This document shows positions 22,298 through 33,277 of a stretch of DNA of 64,000 nucleotides, piece after piece (position 1 is the first letter of the stretch; every line of letters starts with the position of its first letter). The DNA comes from Dillenia suffruticosa (Eukaryota; Streptophyta; Magnoliopsida; Dilleniales; Dilleniaceae). Location: contig JAVTVX010000024.1 of the NCBI GenBank assembly GCA_033439265.1, positions 16,910,501-16,974,500 of the forward strand. The letters run 5' to 3'. A program made the position numbers and the translations under genes. The notes under the pieces are model-generated. The model saw only the letters and a program-made list of their open reading frames with translations. It was not told the DNA's origin and made no database searches.

Positions 22298-23265
22298 TGG
22301 TATCAAAGCAAGCTTCAATTCCTTCTTCCTCCGACCTTGGCGATCCACCACCACAAATTAGCACTTCCATATTCACTTCAATTCTTTTGGATTCATCAAG
22401 TTACAATGTTTGCCAAGATACCATCAAGAGGTCTTTAAACTTCTTCAATCTTGAAAATCACATATTTGAAGGCCCTCTTGATGATACTAATCCTTCATTC
22501 AAAGCATGAAAGAAAAGAGATGATCAAGCGGTGGTGCTTTTACAAATGTCTTTTGACAAGACCCACAAAGCAATGGTCACTTGCATTCCAAATGCAAAGG
22601 CTTTGTGGGATCAAATGCATGCTTTATATGGCCAAGAAACAAACACCGGCAGAATCTTTGAGTTAAAAAAGAAGATTTCTAAGATCCAAAAAGGAGATAA
22701 AACCCTACCCGAATACTTTGGGAAATATAAGGATCTATGGAATGAGGTCAATCTTCTAAGGCTTCCTACCTCAAATCTCAAAACTCTCATTCAAAGAAAT
22801 GATGAAAATATGACTTTTGGTTTTCTTATGGGCCTTGGAGAAGAATATGCTTCAATTCGCCAAGAAATTCTTAGAAGATATTTCCTTCATTCCAAGAAAT
22901 CCAATTTATGATTCAAATGACCGAAATAAGCATGAGGCTAGAGAAATCTACCAAGCTAAAATCCAAAGCCCAAGCCTTCAAATCTATCCAAGAAGAACAT
23001 ATGGCAACAAAAGTCAGAATTTCATGAAAAAAGATGTGTGCACAAATTGCAAAAAACCTAGCCACAAAAGGGAAAAGTTCTGGTTTCTTCATCCCCACTT
23101 GAGGCCAAAGAACAATAAAAGGGAGGTAGAACCACCGGCACATGCTCAGCAAGTCTCTCAATTAGCTGCCTTTGAATCTAAGATGGAAGAAATGCAAAAA
23201 GAGATGAAAAGGCTTATTGGTCAAATGGCTCAACATTCTGGTAATGATCTAAACTTATCTCATTT
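22297..23265 (+). pseudogene. Element F gag
   Basis: Reads from ATG at 22297 in one frame to 22506, where TGA (22507-22509) replaces what relatives suggest is a Trp codon. The same frame goes on to about 22905 ('LLQMSFDKTHKAM', 'LWDQMHALYGQETNTGRIFELK', 'LPEYFGKYKDLWNEV', 'NDENMTFGFLMGL'). A frameshift near 22880-22905 moves it to the frame of 22817-23386, which holds the knuckle C-x2-C-x3-H-x4-F (last Cys lost), WFLHPHLRPK, and a heptad-rich coiled coil ('FESKMEEMQKEMKRLIGQM'). Confidence 0.88.
22298..22309 (+). other. Primer-binding site of element F
   Basis: TGGTATCAAAGC immediately after the LTR; initiator tRNA-Met type with one difference from the GAGC form of E1. The gag ATG (22297-22299) overlaps it. 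Confidence 0.88.
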
Positions 23266-23760
23266 TGATAAATGGCTTATTGATTCCGATTGTGATAATC
23301 ATATGGTCAAAGATATAAACAAAATTAAGAAATTTATTCCTCTTTCAGACCATAAGATTGTCAAAGTTGCCAATGGTCAAAATTGATTACTTAGGTGAAG
23401 TTGAACTTCTTGGCAAGAACACTGAAGCCCTATATGTGCCAAAGTTTAACTCCAACCTCATGTTCATTGGCAAAATAACCAAAGAACAAGGATTAAAAGC
23501 CACTTTTCATCCTAACCAAATTATATTTCATGATCTCAAGTCGAATCTCTTAATTGGCAAGGGGTCTAGAAAGAACAACTTATATTATTTGGATGGAGAA
23601 AATCAAGCTTTTGTTGTCTAAAGTCAAGATCCTTCCATATGGCATGCTCGTTTAGGACATCCGGGTGACTTAGCTTTGAAACGTCTATTTCCAAACATAG
23701 AGATAGAAGATAGGCATTGCAAAACTTGTGTTCTTGGAAAACAAATTAGGATGTACTATC
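23266..23760 (+). pseudogene. Element F protease and pre-integrase domain
   Basis: 'WLIDSDCDNHMVKD' (about 23272-23313) is the protease active site with DSG changed to DSD. A frame change near 23370 leads to 23358-23621: 'ALYVPKFNSNLMFIGKITK', 'FHDLKSNLLIGKG' and 'LYYLDGENQAFVV', then a TAA. The GAG-pre-integrase block ('WHARLGHPGDLALKRLF', 'CKTCVLGK') follows at 23640-23750. Confidence 0.85.
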
Positions 23761-24500
23761 CAATTTCAAACACAATATATAAAAATGCTTTTGGGCTCAT
23801 TCATTTTGATATGTGACTTCACCCATAGTGTCCCATAATGGATTTAAATACTTTGTGACATTTATTGATCATAAAACTAGATACATTTGGATATACCTTT
23901 TGATGACCAAATATGAAGTTTTTTAGGCACTCAAGAGTTATTATAGATATGTAACTAAGCAATTCAATGCCAATATCAAAATTCTTAGATCCGATCATGG
24001 AGAGGAATACACTAGTTATGCATTTGAAAATTTCTTAGAGGAAAAAGGAATCATCCATAAAAAATCATGTGTATATACTCCGTAACAAAATGGAGTTGCC
24101 GAAAGAAAAAATAGGCACTTACTAGAAACGGTTAGGGCTATGATGTTCCATTCCAATGTACCTAAAGAATTTTGGAGTGAGGCAATAAAAACTGCTGCCC
24201 ACCTCATTAATGTTATGCCCACTCAAGTTCTAGGAGGTAGACACCTGTTAGAGTTACTCTTAGGAAAAAAACCCAATATCTCCCACTTAAGAGTCTTTGG
24301 ACGCATTTGTTATGTGCATGTACCAGAAAATTTCAGAAACAAGTTAGATAAAATGGGGAGAAAATGTGTATTCCTAGGATACTCAACATTTGAAAAAGGG
24401 TATAAATGTTATGATCAACTAACCAAAAGATTGTACACATCTAAGAATGTGATATTTGTGAAAAAAGAACCCTATTTTGCAGATAAAGAAGATCAAGATC
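23761..24500 (+). pseudogene. Element F integrase
   Basis: Core reads 'FKYFVTFIDHKTRYIWIYLL' (position after the first catalytic Asp changed to His), 'ILRSDHGEEY' with the second Asp, and 'QNGVAERKNRHLLETVRAMM' with the Glu. In-frame TAG (23923-23925, where a sense codon sits in relatives) and TAA (24083-24085) are consistent with C-to-T changes. 24140-24500 is clean: 'FWSEAIKTAAHLINVMPTQVL', 'LLLGKKPNISHLRVFG', 'CVFLGYSTFEKGYKCYD'. Confidence 0.88.
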
Positions 24501-24949
24501 AATCAAAGCAAGGAAGTGCTCAAGACCAATGGAATGTGGTTCTTCCTACTATCAAAGAAACCTCTCATCGAAATGAGGAAGAAGAACCAATTCAGAATGA
24601 GAATAATGATCCAATTCATGAAGATACCTCGCCATCTCATTCTAATCAAGAAACCGAACAAGAGGAAGGGAGAGATGATTTGGAACAAGAACAAGAAGTA
24701 GAGCAAAAGGAACAAAGTGTAGATGATCCACCTCTACCTCTTCAAAGGTCAACAAGACTTAAACTCCCTCCTTCCGAATGGATCAATAAAATAGTGTTTT
24801 ATAACTCAAAGGTAACCTCACACCCTATTTTCAATTATCATTCAATTGCTAACATGTCTTGCAGCCATCAAAACTTCATAAATAATATAGATCAACACCA
24901 AGAGTTTCGAATCTTTGAAGAAGCAAAATATCATTCTCAATGGGTTTAA
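24501..24949 (+). pseudogene. Element F integrase-RT linker
   Basis: Same frame as the integrase C-terminus (24140-24949, 269 codons in all). Gln/Glu/Asn-rich spacer, then 'RSTRLKLPPSEWINKIVFYNSK' and a degraded 'HQNFINNIDQHQEFRIFEEA'. Stop TAA at 24947-24949 ends it just before reverse transcriptase. Confidence 0.85.
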
Positions 24950-25940
24950 GCTATGAAAGATGAGCCGGAAGCTTTAGCAAAGAATGAAACATGGGAAATA
25001 TCAACCCTTCCAAAAGGGAAAAGAGCTATGGGTTACAAATGGGTTTATAAGATTAAGCACAAGAGTAATGGAAGCATTGACAGATACAAAGCAAGATTAG
25101 TGGCAAAGGGCTTTCCTCGAGCTTATGGAATAAATTACAAAGAGACATATGACCAGTAGCAAAGATGAACACGATTCAGGTCCTAATGTCTCTTGCAATC
25201 AACTACTCTTGGCCAATATTCTAAATGGATGTAGCTAATGCACTTCTACAAGGAGATCTAGAAGAAGAGGTGTATATGGAAGTTCCTCAGGGTTTTTGGC
25301 ATCAAGACAACAAAATTTGCAAATTGAAGAAAGCAATCTATGGCCTTAAACAATCTCCAAGAGTTTGGTATGCCAAACTTAGCACTACTCTTCTCAATCA
25401 CAATTTCAAGAAATGCAATAACGATACATCTCTATTTGTTAAAAAACAAGATGGAAAAATCATAGTAGTATTGGTTTATGTAAATGATATAATTATAACC
25501 GAAAATAATTTAGATCTAATTAACCAAGTAAGAGGATTTCTTTAAACAAAATTTGATATTAAAGAATTAGGGAAACTAAAATACTTCCTAGGGATAGAAC
25601 TTGCCTATTGCCCAAATGGGCTTGTTCTATCACAAAGGAAGTATGTGCTTGACCTTTTGCAAGAAACCGGAAAGTTAGGTGCCAAGGCCGCATGTAGTCC
25701 CATTAGCTCTTCTCATGGTCTCAAAAACGATGATGAAGAATATGAGAATGAACAAAGATATCAAGACTTGTTGGAAAATTGATCTACCTCACAATAACAA
25801 GGCCGACATCTTATTTGCCATGAGTCAAGTAAGTTAACACATGCACAAACCAAAAAGAAAGCATTGGACAGCTGTAGAAAGGATTCTCCATTACCTAAAG
25901 GGCACTCCAGGTATGGGAATTTGGATGAAAAGAAACGGCA
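24950..25940 (+). pseudogene. Element F reverse transcriptase (YVND)
   Basis: 24953-25159 holds 'TWEISTLPKGKRAMGYKWVYK' and 'RYKARLVAKGF'. A one-base loss near 25150 shifts the 'PVAKMNT' block. 25225-25545 carries 'MDVANALLQGDLEEEVYMEV', 'AIYGLKQSPRVWYAKLS' and the catalytic box, which reads YVND (25477-25488) instead of YVDD, an Asp to Asn change (GAT to AAT). The rest (25546-25770) reads 'FDIKELGKLKYFLGIEL' after a TAA. Even with the frame kept the enzyme should be inactive. Confidence 0.9.
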
Positions 25941-26436
25941 GCTCAAAAATCATAGGTTATTGTGATGCAAATTGGATCGGAGAGTCGAAGGATAGATGAT
26001 CTACCATAGGATATTGCATGTTTGTTGGAAGAAATCTAGCGGCATGAAAAAGTAAAAAACAGCATGTAGTATCAAGGTCAAGCGTCGAAGCGGAATATAG
26101 AGTCATGGCTGCTGCAACTAGTGAGATAGTTTGGCTTAAAACTTTAATTGAAAAACTTGGATTCTCTATCCCAACTCCAATTTACCTCCATTGTGATAAT
26201 CAATCAACAATCCACATAGCCTTAAATCTGGTATTCCATGAAAGAACAAAGCACATTAAGGTTGATTGTCACTTTGTGAGACAAAAGATTGAAGACAAGC
26301 TCATTATTCCAAGCTTTACAAGAAGTGATCATCAAGTGGCCGACATCTTCACCAAGCCGGGGACTGCCAATCACATTCACAAAATCATGGACAAGTTGGA
26401 TGTTATAGACATATACAAGCTCAACTTGAGTGGGAG
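25941..26436 (+). pseudogene. Element F RNase H
   Basis: 'IGYCDANWIG' (first Asp), 'SRSSVEAEYRVMAAATSEIVWL' (Glu kept), 'YLHCDNQSTIHIALNLVFHERTKHIKVDCHFVRQKI' and 'HQVADIFTKPGTANHIHKIM'. The last 117 codons (26105-26458) are open and end in a TAG inside the 3' LTR. A TGA at 26046-26048 replaces the Trp of the usual 'SWKSKKQ'. Confidence 0.88.
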
Positions 26437-26933
26437 TATTGCAATGAAGTACAATTAGGGTATGAAATTAACCCTAAATAAGTACACTTTGTACCCCTTA
26501 GAAAAGCCCAAATCTAAGTCTCAAAGGAGGTCATTATGTCAAGATTTTTTGGGAACCAAATTAGGCTCAAAATGGGCTTTGGCCCATAAGCCTTAGCTGG
26601 GCCTAAAAGAGCCCAGCAAAGCCCATCTCAAGGGGGCCCAATTGGGCCCCTAACGGCTGGAAAGAACTAGCCATTGGAGGCCCCAACAGCTAGTTCCCAA
26701 ACTAGCCGTTGGAAGCCTCCAACAGCTGGTTTGAGGAGAGAGCATTAAGCTCTCTGCCTCCCCATTCTCTCATTTTTCTCTCTCTCCCTTTCTCTATAAA
26801 TAGGAGCTGATTTCCCCTTTGTAAAGTATGAAAAATCATGGCTTCAATTCTTGTAAATTTGCTTTGAAAGTTCAATAAAACTCTTGAAGTTCTTCATTCA
26901 TTATTTATTGCTTACTACTTTAAATCATCAATA
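26437..26933 (+). repeat. 3' LTR of element F
   Basis: 497 bp, TATTGCAATG to ATCAATA (both ends one base off TGTTG / CAACA). Contains the 18-bp palindrome GGGGCCCAATTGGGCCCC (26633-26650) and three related copies of the aacggctgg / ctagccgttgg motif (26651-26735). TATA box ctctataaatagg at 26792-26804. Confidence 0.93.
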
Positions 26934-26938
26934 TTATC

Positions 26939-28266
26939 AATTCTAATTTAATATTTTTCTCTCTCAATTCATTAACTTCTATTTTTTATTTTTCTAATTT
27001 CTTAACAGTTTTAGTCACATCTTTGTTTGACAAATTATTTTTAACTTTTAATTTTTTTGATTCCTTAAATGATTCTATTAATGTTTCATGCAGTTCAATA
27101 GTGGTGAAATTGCTTTCGTCAGAATTAGAACAAGAAAAGTAGAAAGTAAAAATTTCCTCATTTTCAGAGAATTCTTCATTAGCCATAAAGCATACGTTAG
27201 CTTATTCTTTTGTTGGCTCTTCTTCAGTTGAGCTAGAGTATTCATCACTCCAGATAGTAAGAGATTTCTTCTTTTTCTTCTCCTTTCTTTCTTTCTTATT
27301 TTTCTCGTCATCCTTTTTCAGTTGAATACAATCAACTTTTATGTATCCCAATTTTTTGCACTCGAAACATTTGAGTTCATCTTTCTTATCTGGTCTTTTG
27401 AAGTATGATTTGCTCTTATTCTTTTTTCGTATCATGAATTTCTTGAATTTTCTAGCCAATAGTGTTTCATATTTTTCATCATCTTCCTCTTCTAAATTTG
27501 AAGTACTCTCATCACTGTCAGTCTTAAAAGCTACTCTTTTGTATTTTTCTTCTTTTTCTAACTCCTTCACATTCAACTTCATCTCATGGGCTATTAGAGT
27601 CCTTGATGAATTTTTCCATGGTCAAAATTTCAAGATTTTTAGATTGTTCTATGTTGTGACTTTAGGTTCTCAAAATTTTGACAAACTTCTCAGAATCTTG
27701 TCTACCATTCTTCTTAAGGGATTCCCTTTCCAATCAACCTTAATTCATTTGTCACTTTGTTGAATTTTGTTATTATTTTATGATAGATTCTCTTTCTTTT
27801 ATGTTGAAAATTTCGTATTCTTATTTCAGCATTTTGATTCTGTTCTTGTGAACTTGATCAGTGTCTTCATAAGTGATTTCGAGTCTTTCCCAGATTTCTT
27901 TTGCTGCATGCATGATGAAATTCGATTTTATTCATTGACGCTCAAGACAAGATAAAGGAGAATAATGGCCTTATAGTTTGCTTGAAAGGCCTTCTTCTGC
28001 TCAGTGTCATGTTGTTTAACTTGACTGGCACATGCACACCATCAACATTTTTTGTGGAAAATTCAATACTTTTTTTTATTATTTCCCGGGCGTTAAGATC
28101 TTGTGCAATAATGAAATTGCGTATTTTTTGCTTCCAATAGTTGAAATTACTTCCGTTGAAAAGTAGTGCACAATTTGTTGAGTATGCTTCAACCGGTAAA
28201 TTATCTCTATTTATAGCTATTTGGATCTTTGGTATTGAAGTTATTAGCATTTTTATCAACACACCC
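26939..28266 (-). pseudogene. Element D gag
   Basis: Minus strand. 27942-28262 encodes the N-terminus with 'FNGSNFNYWKQKIRNFIIAQD', the conserved gag start of SIRE elements. 27202-27582 holds an acidic tract, a Lys-rich tract and a knuckle C-x2-C-x4-Y-x4-C (27328-27369, His changed to Tyr), then a very Lys/Glu-rich stretch. 26986-27311 continue in other frames. F splits this gag from its coiled-coil and second knuckle at 21428-21871. Confidence 0.85.
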
Positions 28267-28278
28267 GCTTTGATACCA
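28267..28278 (-). other. Primer-binding site of element D
   Basis: GCTTTGATACCA on the + strand (TGGTATCAAAGC on the element strand), two bases from the LTR start at 28281. Initiator tRNA-Met type. Confidence 0.85.
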
Positions 28279-28280
28279 AT

Positions 28281-30108
28281 TGATATTCAACTAGAGATGG
28301 TGAATAGTTGAATATAAATATTTAAAAATTTGACTATATATGTATCATAAAAAAATTATTATAGAGATATTTAGTAACTTAATTGATAAATAAAGAATAT
28401 ACAAAACTTTTTATAATAGTTCCACCAAATTAGATATACGTCCACTCCCAGATTTTTTTTGGATTTTTTACTATCAATTTAATGTATAGACTTGATTGCA
28501 AGTTCAAATTGGACCTTTATGGTGTTTTCTACGCAACACTACTTTCTCAACCCTACACAAATTGGCTTTCTCTCTCTAGACCCAAAGCAGTAACATACTC
28601 TTTGATCTTTTCAAATTTCAATACAGATGAAAAGAGAATTGTCAAGAATGAGAGGGTTTAATTCTCAGATTTAACCGAATTGATTTCAAAACTAATTACA
28701 CTCGAAAAGAGAGTTAAATAAATATCAAATTGCAAAATAGAATGTATGACTTGTAGAAAGTAGTGAATGATATGAAACTTGGTTGTTCAGAAAAATTAAT
28801 TGAAGCTCTATCTATTCTTCATGTTTCATATCTAGTATTTATTATCACACTGAAGAAATCCATTGTGGGGTAGTTGAAACTAAACGTTGCTCATTAATGT
28901 TTTTCAATTAATATTATATAACAGTACCCATTTTTCGTGCTAAAATTTCATTTTCTCACTGATGCCACTTTCTTGTTAACCAATCGAAAATTGTTTTTAT
29001 TACATTAAATGTTAGTTTTGATCGAAATAGAAATATTCAAATATGCAGAAAAAAAAAGATGACCGTTGAGTTTAAATTTATTTAGAAAATTTGATTTCTG
29101 ACTATTTCGGGTTGACAAATCTAAATAACGTATCGACCTGAATTTAAAAATTTAGTATTGTGTTCTAACAAATCAGGTTGACAAAAGAGTGATTGGGTCG
29201 ACAAAATTATGTATCAAATTAAATAAATGGACACGTAAACTTAAATCGGTCGACGTGTTCTAATGTGTCGACATCGTTCTAATTGGACATCGACATGTGT
29301 TACTTAAGAATCAACAGTCTAGATCAACATGTTATAAGTCCATATCAATATAATCCTGTTTGTATATAAAATTTGTGGACTTGTTCTTTGAAATTGGTCG
29401 ATGTATTAAATGTGTTGATAAGGTTAAAGTGTAGGTCAACGTGTGATTTCTAATGAACAACTTACATCAAGTCGACATGTTCTAAATCTATGTCAACATA
29501 CTTCTATGTTGACATAAAATTGGTAAACCTATTTTTTAAAAGTGGTTGATGTGTCCATCATATCGACACATTCAACACACAGTTCGTTGTGTGCCTTTTA
29601 AGGGACAAAAGAATCAGATTGATAAGTTATCGGGTATGTCGACAGTTTTAAACTTTTGTCTTATGATTGTCGATGTATGTAAATAGTGAGTTGTTATATT
29701 CCAGAAATTGATCGACATGTTACATTAAATTTGTCCACCTAAGATCAACAGGTCAATATGTTATCTAATTCAGGTCAATATGTAATTCAAATTGACAAGA
29801 TTTAACTCAGGTTGACAAGATATGTGAATATTTAGGTCAGGTTGATATATTTTCGAGATTGTCAACATAATTTTATTTAGTCAATACGTTACGTTTGTTT
29901 TATTAAAATCGACAAGGGTTACTATCGATCGATATGTTTAAAGTGTGGTTAAAATTTGTTGACATGGATCTAAAAGTTGGTGAAACTAAGGAAACATGTC
30001 GATATATGTGAAGAACATGTCGAAAAAGTTTGCAAACTTTTATTTTTTAATAACTTTCTGATTTACTTCAACTTATTTTTCTCTAATTTATCATTATCAA
30101 AATTTACA
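28281..30108 (-). repeat. 5' LTR of element D
   Basis: 1.83 kb, TGATATTCAA to TTTACA. Aligns along its length with 13781-15581, including the GTCGAC motif field (29100-30020) and the gtgtttctacgcaacactac tract. Followed by the target copy ACAAT (30109-30113). The terminal dozen bases differ from the left LTR by a small deletion. Confidence 0.88.
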
Positions 30109-30113
30109 ACAAT

Positions 30114-32206
30114 GCATTTTATATTTTCCAACTAGAACATAGGTGAATTTAGTAGATTGAATTACTTATCATATTATTTCTGAAAATTTTGCTTAATTTC
30201 TTGAATTATTTTGCTCATAATCAACACCTAAACATACAAACACAATGATTTGATTTTATATCATATCAGATATTTTTTAAAATTTGTTAACTTCTATTGG
30301 TTAATGAAAAAAAAATTAAATATTTGGATATCTTCTATTGTAGGTGACAGATTCAAGATATTACATATTTGAAAAAATGATAGTATATTTATTTATATAT
30401 CTTGTTCGTCCTCAATTACACGAGTTACATAAAGGGATAAAAATAAAAATACATATAAATCAAGAACAAAGTAAATTATACGATATTTATTTTTTGAATA
30501 TAGTTCTAAATATTTAGTTGAATTAATTAGAATTAAAATAACTTTAATATTTTATTATAATTATTTTAGAATCAAAATAAATATTTACTAGGTCCCTTCT
30601 CTACCATAAAACTCTACTAGTATTTACTACTCACTTAATATGAAATTATTTTGTATTAAAATAATTAAAGAAAAAATATAATTAAGAGAGAGAAATTCGT
30701 ACGTTGAGGACCTCTATGCAACAGTATATTTGACTTGAACTGTTTTGCAATTTGTGAAAGTTTTAAGACTCTTTCATGAATTTTGAAAATTTCATAACAT
30801 ATAAACTCTAAATTTTCTATGAGAGATTTAGAGGGACGCGAGTTGGAAAAATTTTCCACAAAATTTTTGAGCTTCCATGTCTTTTTTTAAACCCCTAGGG
30901 TTTTATTTTTCTACACTAGTTTACACAAAAAACTATTCGGTTTCTTGTGTATACCAAAAACTAATTCCAGTTGATTTGTCCAACAAGAGCATTCATTTGA
31001 GAGATCAGAGTTAGGGGAGGGAAGAAAATTAGGGTTTAAAGTCAATTGCAAATCAATGGAGATTGCAGACATTGGTAATGCGAATTCAAACTTAGATCAA
31101 TGAAATTAAATTGGCTAATTTCTATAAATTAACTTTTTCACTATTTTAATATTTCATGTTCATTTTTTATATTTTTCATTTTTGTTACAATTATTTGAAT
31201 TAAACTTGATGGAGATATTAAAATGTATGAATTTATGATTTTAAAAAGACATCTTTTAACTAATGGATAATTATGATCTAATCACCATAGAATATTGAAT
31301 GCAACTGCGAGATGGTTACTTTCACCGAGAAGGTGGTAGAGTCAAAGGTGATGAATTGACCTCAATGCGGTTGGTTCTTTGAGGGAAGGATTTTTTATTG
31401 CATAAACAAATTGTTTGATACATGGGAAGGATAATCAACAAATAATGAAATATCAATGAAAACTTTTTATTTAGTACGATGATCAAAAGAAAACCACTTA
31501 TTAGATACATAAAAAAGAAAAATTGGGATTAAGCTATTTTTTTTTTTTTAAGAATTTACAAATACTACACGTCTTATTTTTATATTTTATAAACATTTTT
31601 AATGAAACATTGATACACAAATTTGGCGCGTATTTGACTAAATTTATAAATTCTTAATTATTTTGTTTTGAGAGTTTATAAGTTAATGGAATTTGCTTGG
31701 TAATATCTTATTAATCTAACTCTTTAAATAGTAACCCTACCTCCATTTTTTATAACTTTAAACTATTTTATTTTGATTTATAAATTAACTTAATTGCTTT
31801 AAGTAATATCTCATTATCCAACCTTGACTATTTTCATATTAATAAATAATTACTTACATAATATTAATGTTACATATTCTTTTTATTCATTTTAATAGTA
31901 AAAAGATTTCGTAATAATTCATTAATACTGAATGCAAAAATAACTTAAAAATAGAGTATCTTATAACCAATCTAATTTTATTTTATGTAAATATTTTAAT
32001 TAATTATTTTGAAAATAAGATATAAAAGATTATGAATTTTGAAGATATATCATAAATTTTATGATTTCAAATAAACTTAACTAAATAAATTTACAAATAT
32101 TTTAAAGAATTTATACCAACACTGAGTTGATATGATGACTAAATACTGATATTTTTTAAATAAAATTTTGAAATTGAGTTTTATATATAATAAAAATATA
32201 TACGAT
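30114..32206. other. AT-rich intergenic DNA with a possible promoter remnant
   Basis: Mostly AT-rich DNA without credible reading frames. At 31029-31037 a TTAGGGTTT (telo-box, AAACCCTAA) is followed 20 bp on by an ATG and a short frame ('MEIADIG') that meets a GT at about 31076. It could be an orphan first exon or an old gene edge, but nothing downstream fits. I assign no gene. Confidence 0.4.
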
Positions 32207-32221
32207 TTAAGTCTTATTTAT

Positions 32222-32800
32222 TTATTTTTTGGCTGAATAACAAAGAGAAACAAAAGAGAACCCCACAACAGAGGAACAGACAGCAACAAAAGAAGACTAA
32301 TCCCCCACTGAGGGACAGGGAACTGCGATCTCTTTTTTCATCCTAGACCAAGAGGTTTCAGCAGCATCTAGAGCCAGCAACATACTCAGCTCAGTTGGAG
32401 AGGTGTTAGATTCTTGAATGCCGACATTGTCACCTTGCCTCAATAAGCTCAAACCCAACTTTGCTAACTTGTGAGCGTATTTGTTGGTTTCCCTATACAT
32501 GTGAAGAATTTTCCTAACACCTAAAGCACTCATTAAGTTTTTGCAATCTTCTGGCATTATTCTCCAATGATGATGCAAATTCACACATTTGTTTATCACG
32601 TTGACTAGGGACAGCGAGTCACTTTCTATCACAAAGTGAGCTGAGATTCTTCCTCTTCGCAATCAGAAACCCCTCCCTTAGACCCCAAAACTCAACCACA
32701 TCGCCCTTAGCTGTTCCTGCATTAAATCAGAACCCATAGTTCCAATCGCCAAAGCTATTCCTGAAAAGACCTCCTGCATTGGTTTGGCCTCTTGGCCTAT
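32222..32800 (-). mobile_element. 5'-truncated LINE 3' end with RNase H domain
   Basis: Minus-strand coding remnant followed by a short 3' region and an A/T-rich tail (complement of 32216-32234). 32297-32662 (121 codons) matches the plant RVT_3-type RNase H-like domain found at the C-terminus of plant L1-type LINE ORF2: 'FVIESDSLSLVNVIN' with the Asp, and 'ILHMYRETNKYAHKLAKLGL', which corresponds to the 'H.pRe.N..AD.LAK' block. Upstream residues ('LMQEQLRAMWLSF') are frame-shifted. Near-identical 15-mers TTAAGTCTTATTTAT (32207-32221) and TTAAACCTTATTTAT (32801-32815) flank it like a LINE target duplication. Confidence 0.75.
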
Positions 32801-32815
32801 TTAAACCTTATTTAT

Positions 32816-33099
32816 AATAAAAATAGATATCAATGGAGTTTTTTATCCATCAGATTTTAAGGAATCCCCAAAGGGACAGTGTAGTAGTACACATCATTTC
32901 TCAAATTTTGTGATCTCATATTCAAATTCTTGTATAACCAAAAAAATCAAATTTTCAGGATCAGGTTTTGTCTTCAAGGGGACACCCTAGTGGTACAAAT
33001 TTTTTTTTCCCAATCAATGATTTCAAATTCAAATTTTTATACAATAAAAAAAATAAATTTTAAAGATCAGACTTTAAGCCCAAATCCAACAAAACAAGG
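32816..33099. other. Upstream spacer of the TAF15B-like gene
   Basis: Holds two diverged copies of a roughly 110-bp sequence (about 32870-32950 and 32975-33065), each with ggacac/ggacag...gtgg/gtag tacac/tacaa followed by attcaaattct and a poly-A-like run. No coding sequence. Probably proximal promoter on its right side. Confidence 0.45.
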
Positions 33100-33277
33100 C
33101 CCGATCGTCCGGGCCGAAAGGAAATGGGAAAGGGGGGTTCGATCGATCGAGAAAGAGAGCGATTAATCGAGAGAGAGAGAGAGAGAGAGGATTCGGTTGA
33201 TGGAAGAGGGAATGGAGCGGAGTTTCGGGCACCAATCCTAGGTTAGTCTTCTTCTGCGGCGGAATCTGTATTGCGGC
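33100..33277 (+). promoter_or_regulatory. TAF15B leader exon with GA tract and uORF
   Basis: Purine-rich leader with gatcgatcgag words and a GA microsatellite (33171-33189), ending in a strong donor (ggc|gtaagt at 33277/33278). It holds an upstream ORF of 13 codons (ATG 33200, TAG 33239-33241). A second 5-codon uORF (33394-33411) lies in exon 2, 12 bases before the main ATG. The transcription start is not defined by the sequence; 33100 is approximate. Confidence 0.5.

Larger units (their letters stand above)
21877..26933 (+). mobile_element. Complete copia element F, TSD TTATC
   Basis: 5,057-bp + strand element inserted in gag of D. Target duplication TTATC at 21872-21876 and 26934-26938. 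LTRs 21877-22297 and 26437-26933 look about 95% identical apart from a length difference of about 70 bp, making F one of the youngest insertions here. Primer-binding site TGGTATCAAAGC at 22298-22309; polypurine tract acttgagtgggag before 26437. gag-pol is one colinear region broken by several stops and frameshifts. Confidence 0.95.
13781..30108 (-). mobile_element. SIRE/Maximus-like copia element D, TSD ACAAT
   Basis: 16.3 kb including a 5.06-kb nested element F; about 11.3 kb without it. Minus-strand order: 5' LTR (28281-30108), primer-binding site, gag with two zinc knuckles, protease, integrase, reverse transcriptase, RNase H, an extra ORF, polypurine tract, 3' LTR (13781-15581). The target duplication ACAAT occurs at 13776-13780 and 30109-30113. 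The polypurine region reads ttttgtcatcataac then aaaggggagattg on the element strand, the hallmark of SIRE/Maximus copia elements. LTRs of 1.8 kb and an ORF after pol also fit SIRE. LTRs look only about 80-85% identical, so it is old; no frame is intact. Confidence 0.9.

Noticed and set aside
13500..30100. Regularly repeated GTCGAC words as a CRISPR-like array
   Set aside because: Units are degenerate, occur in both orientations, have irregular spacing, and lie in plant LTRs.
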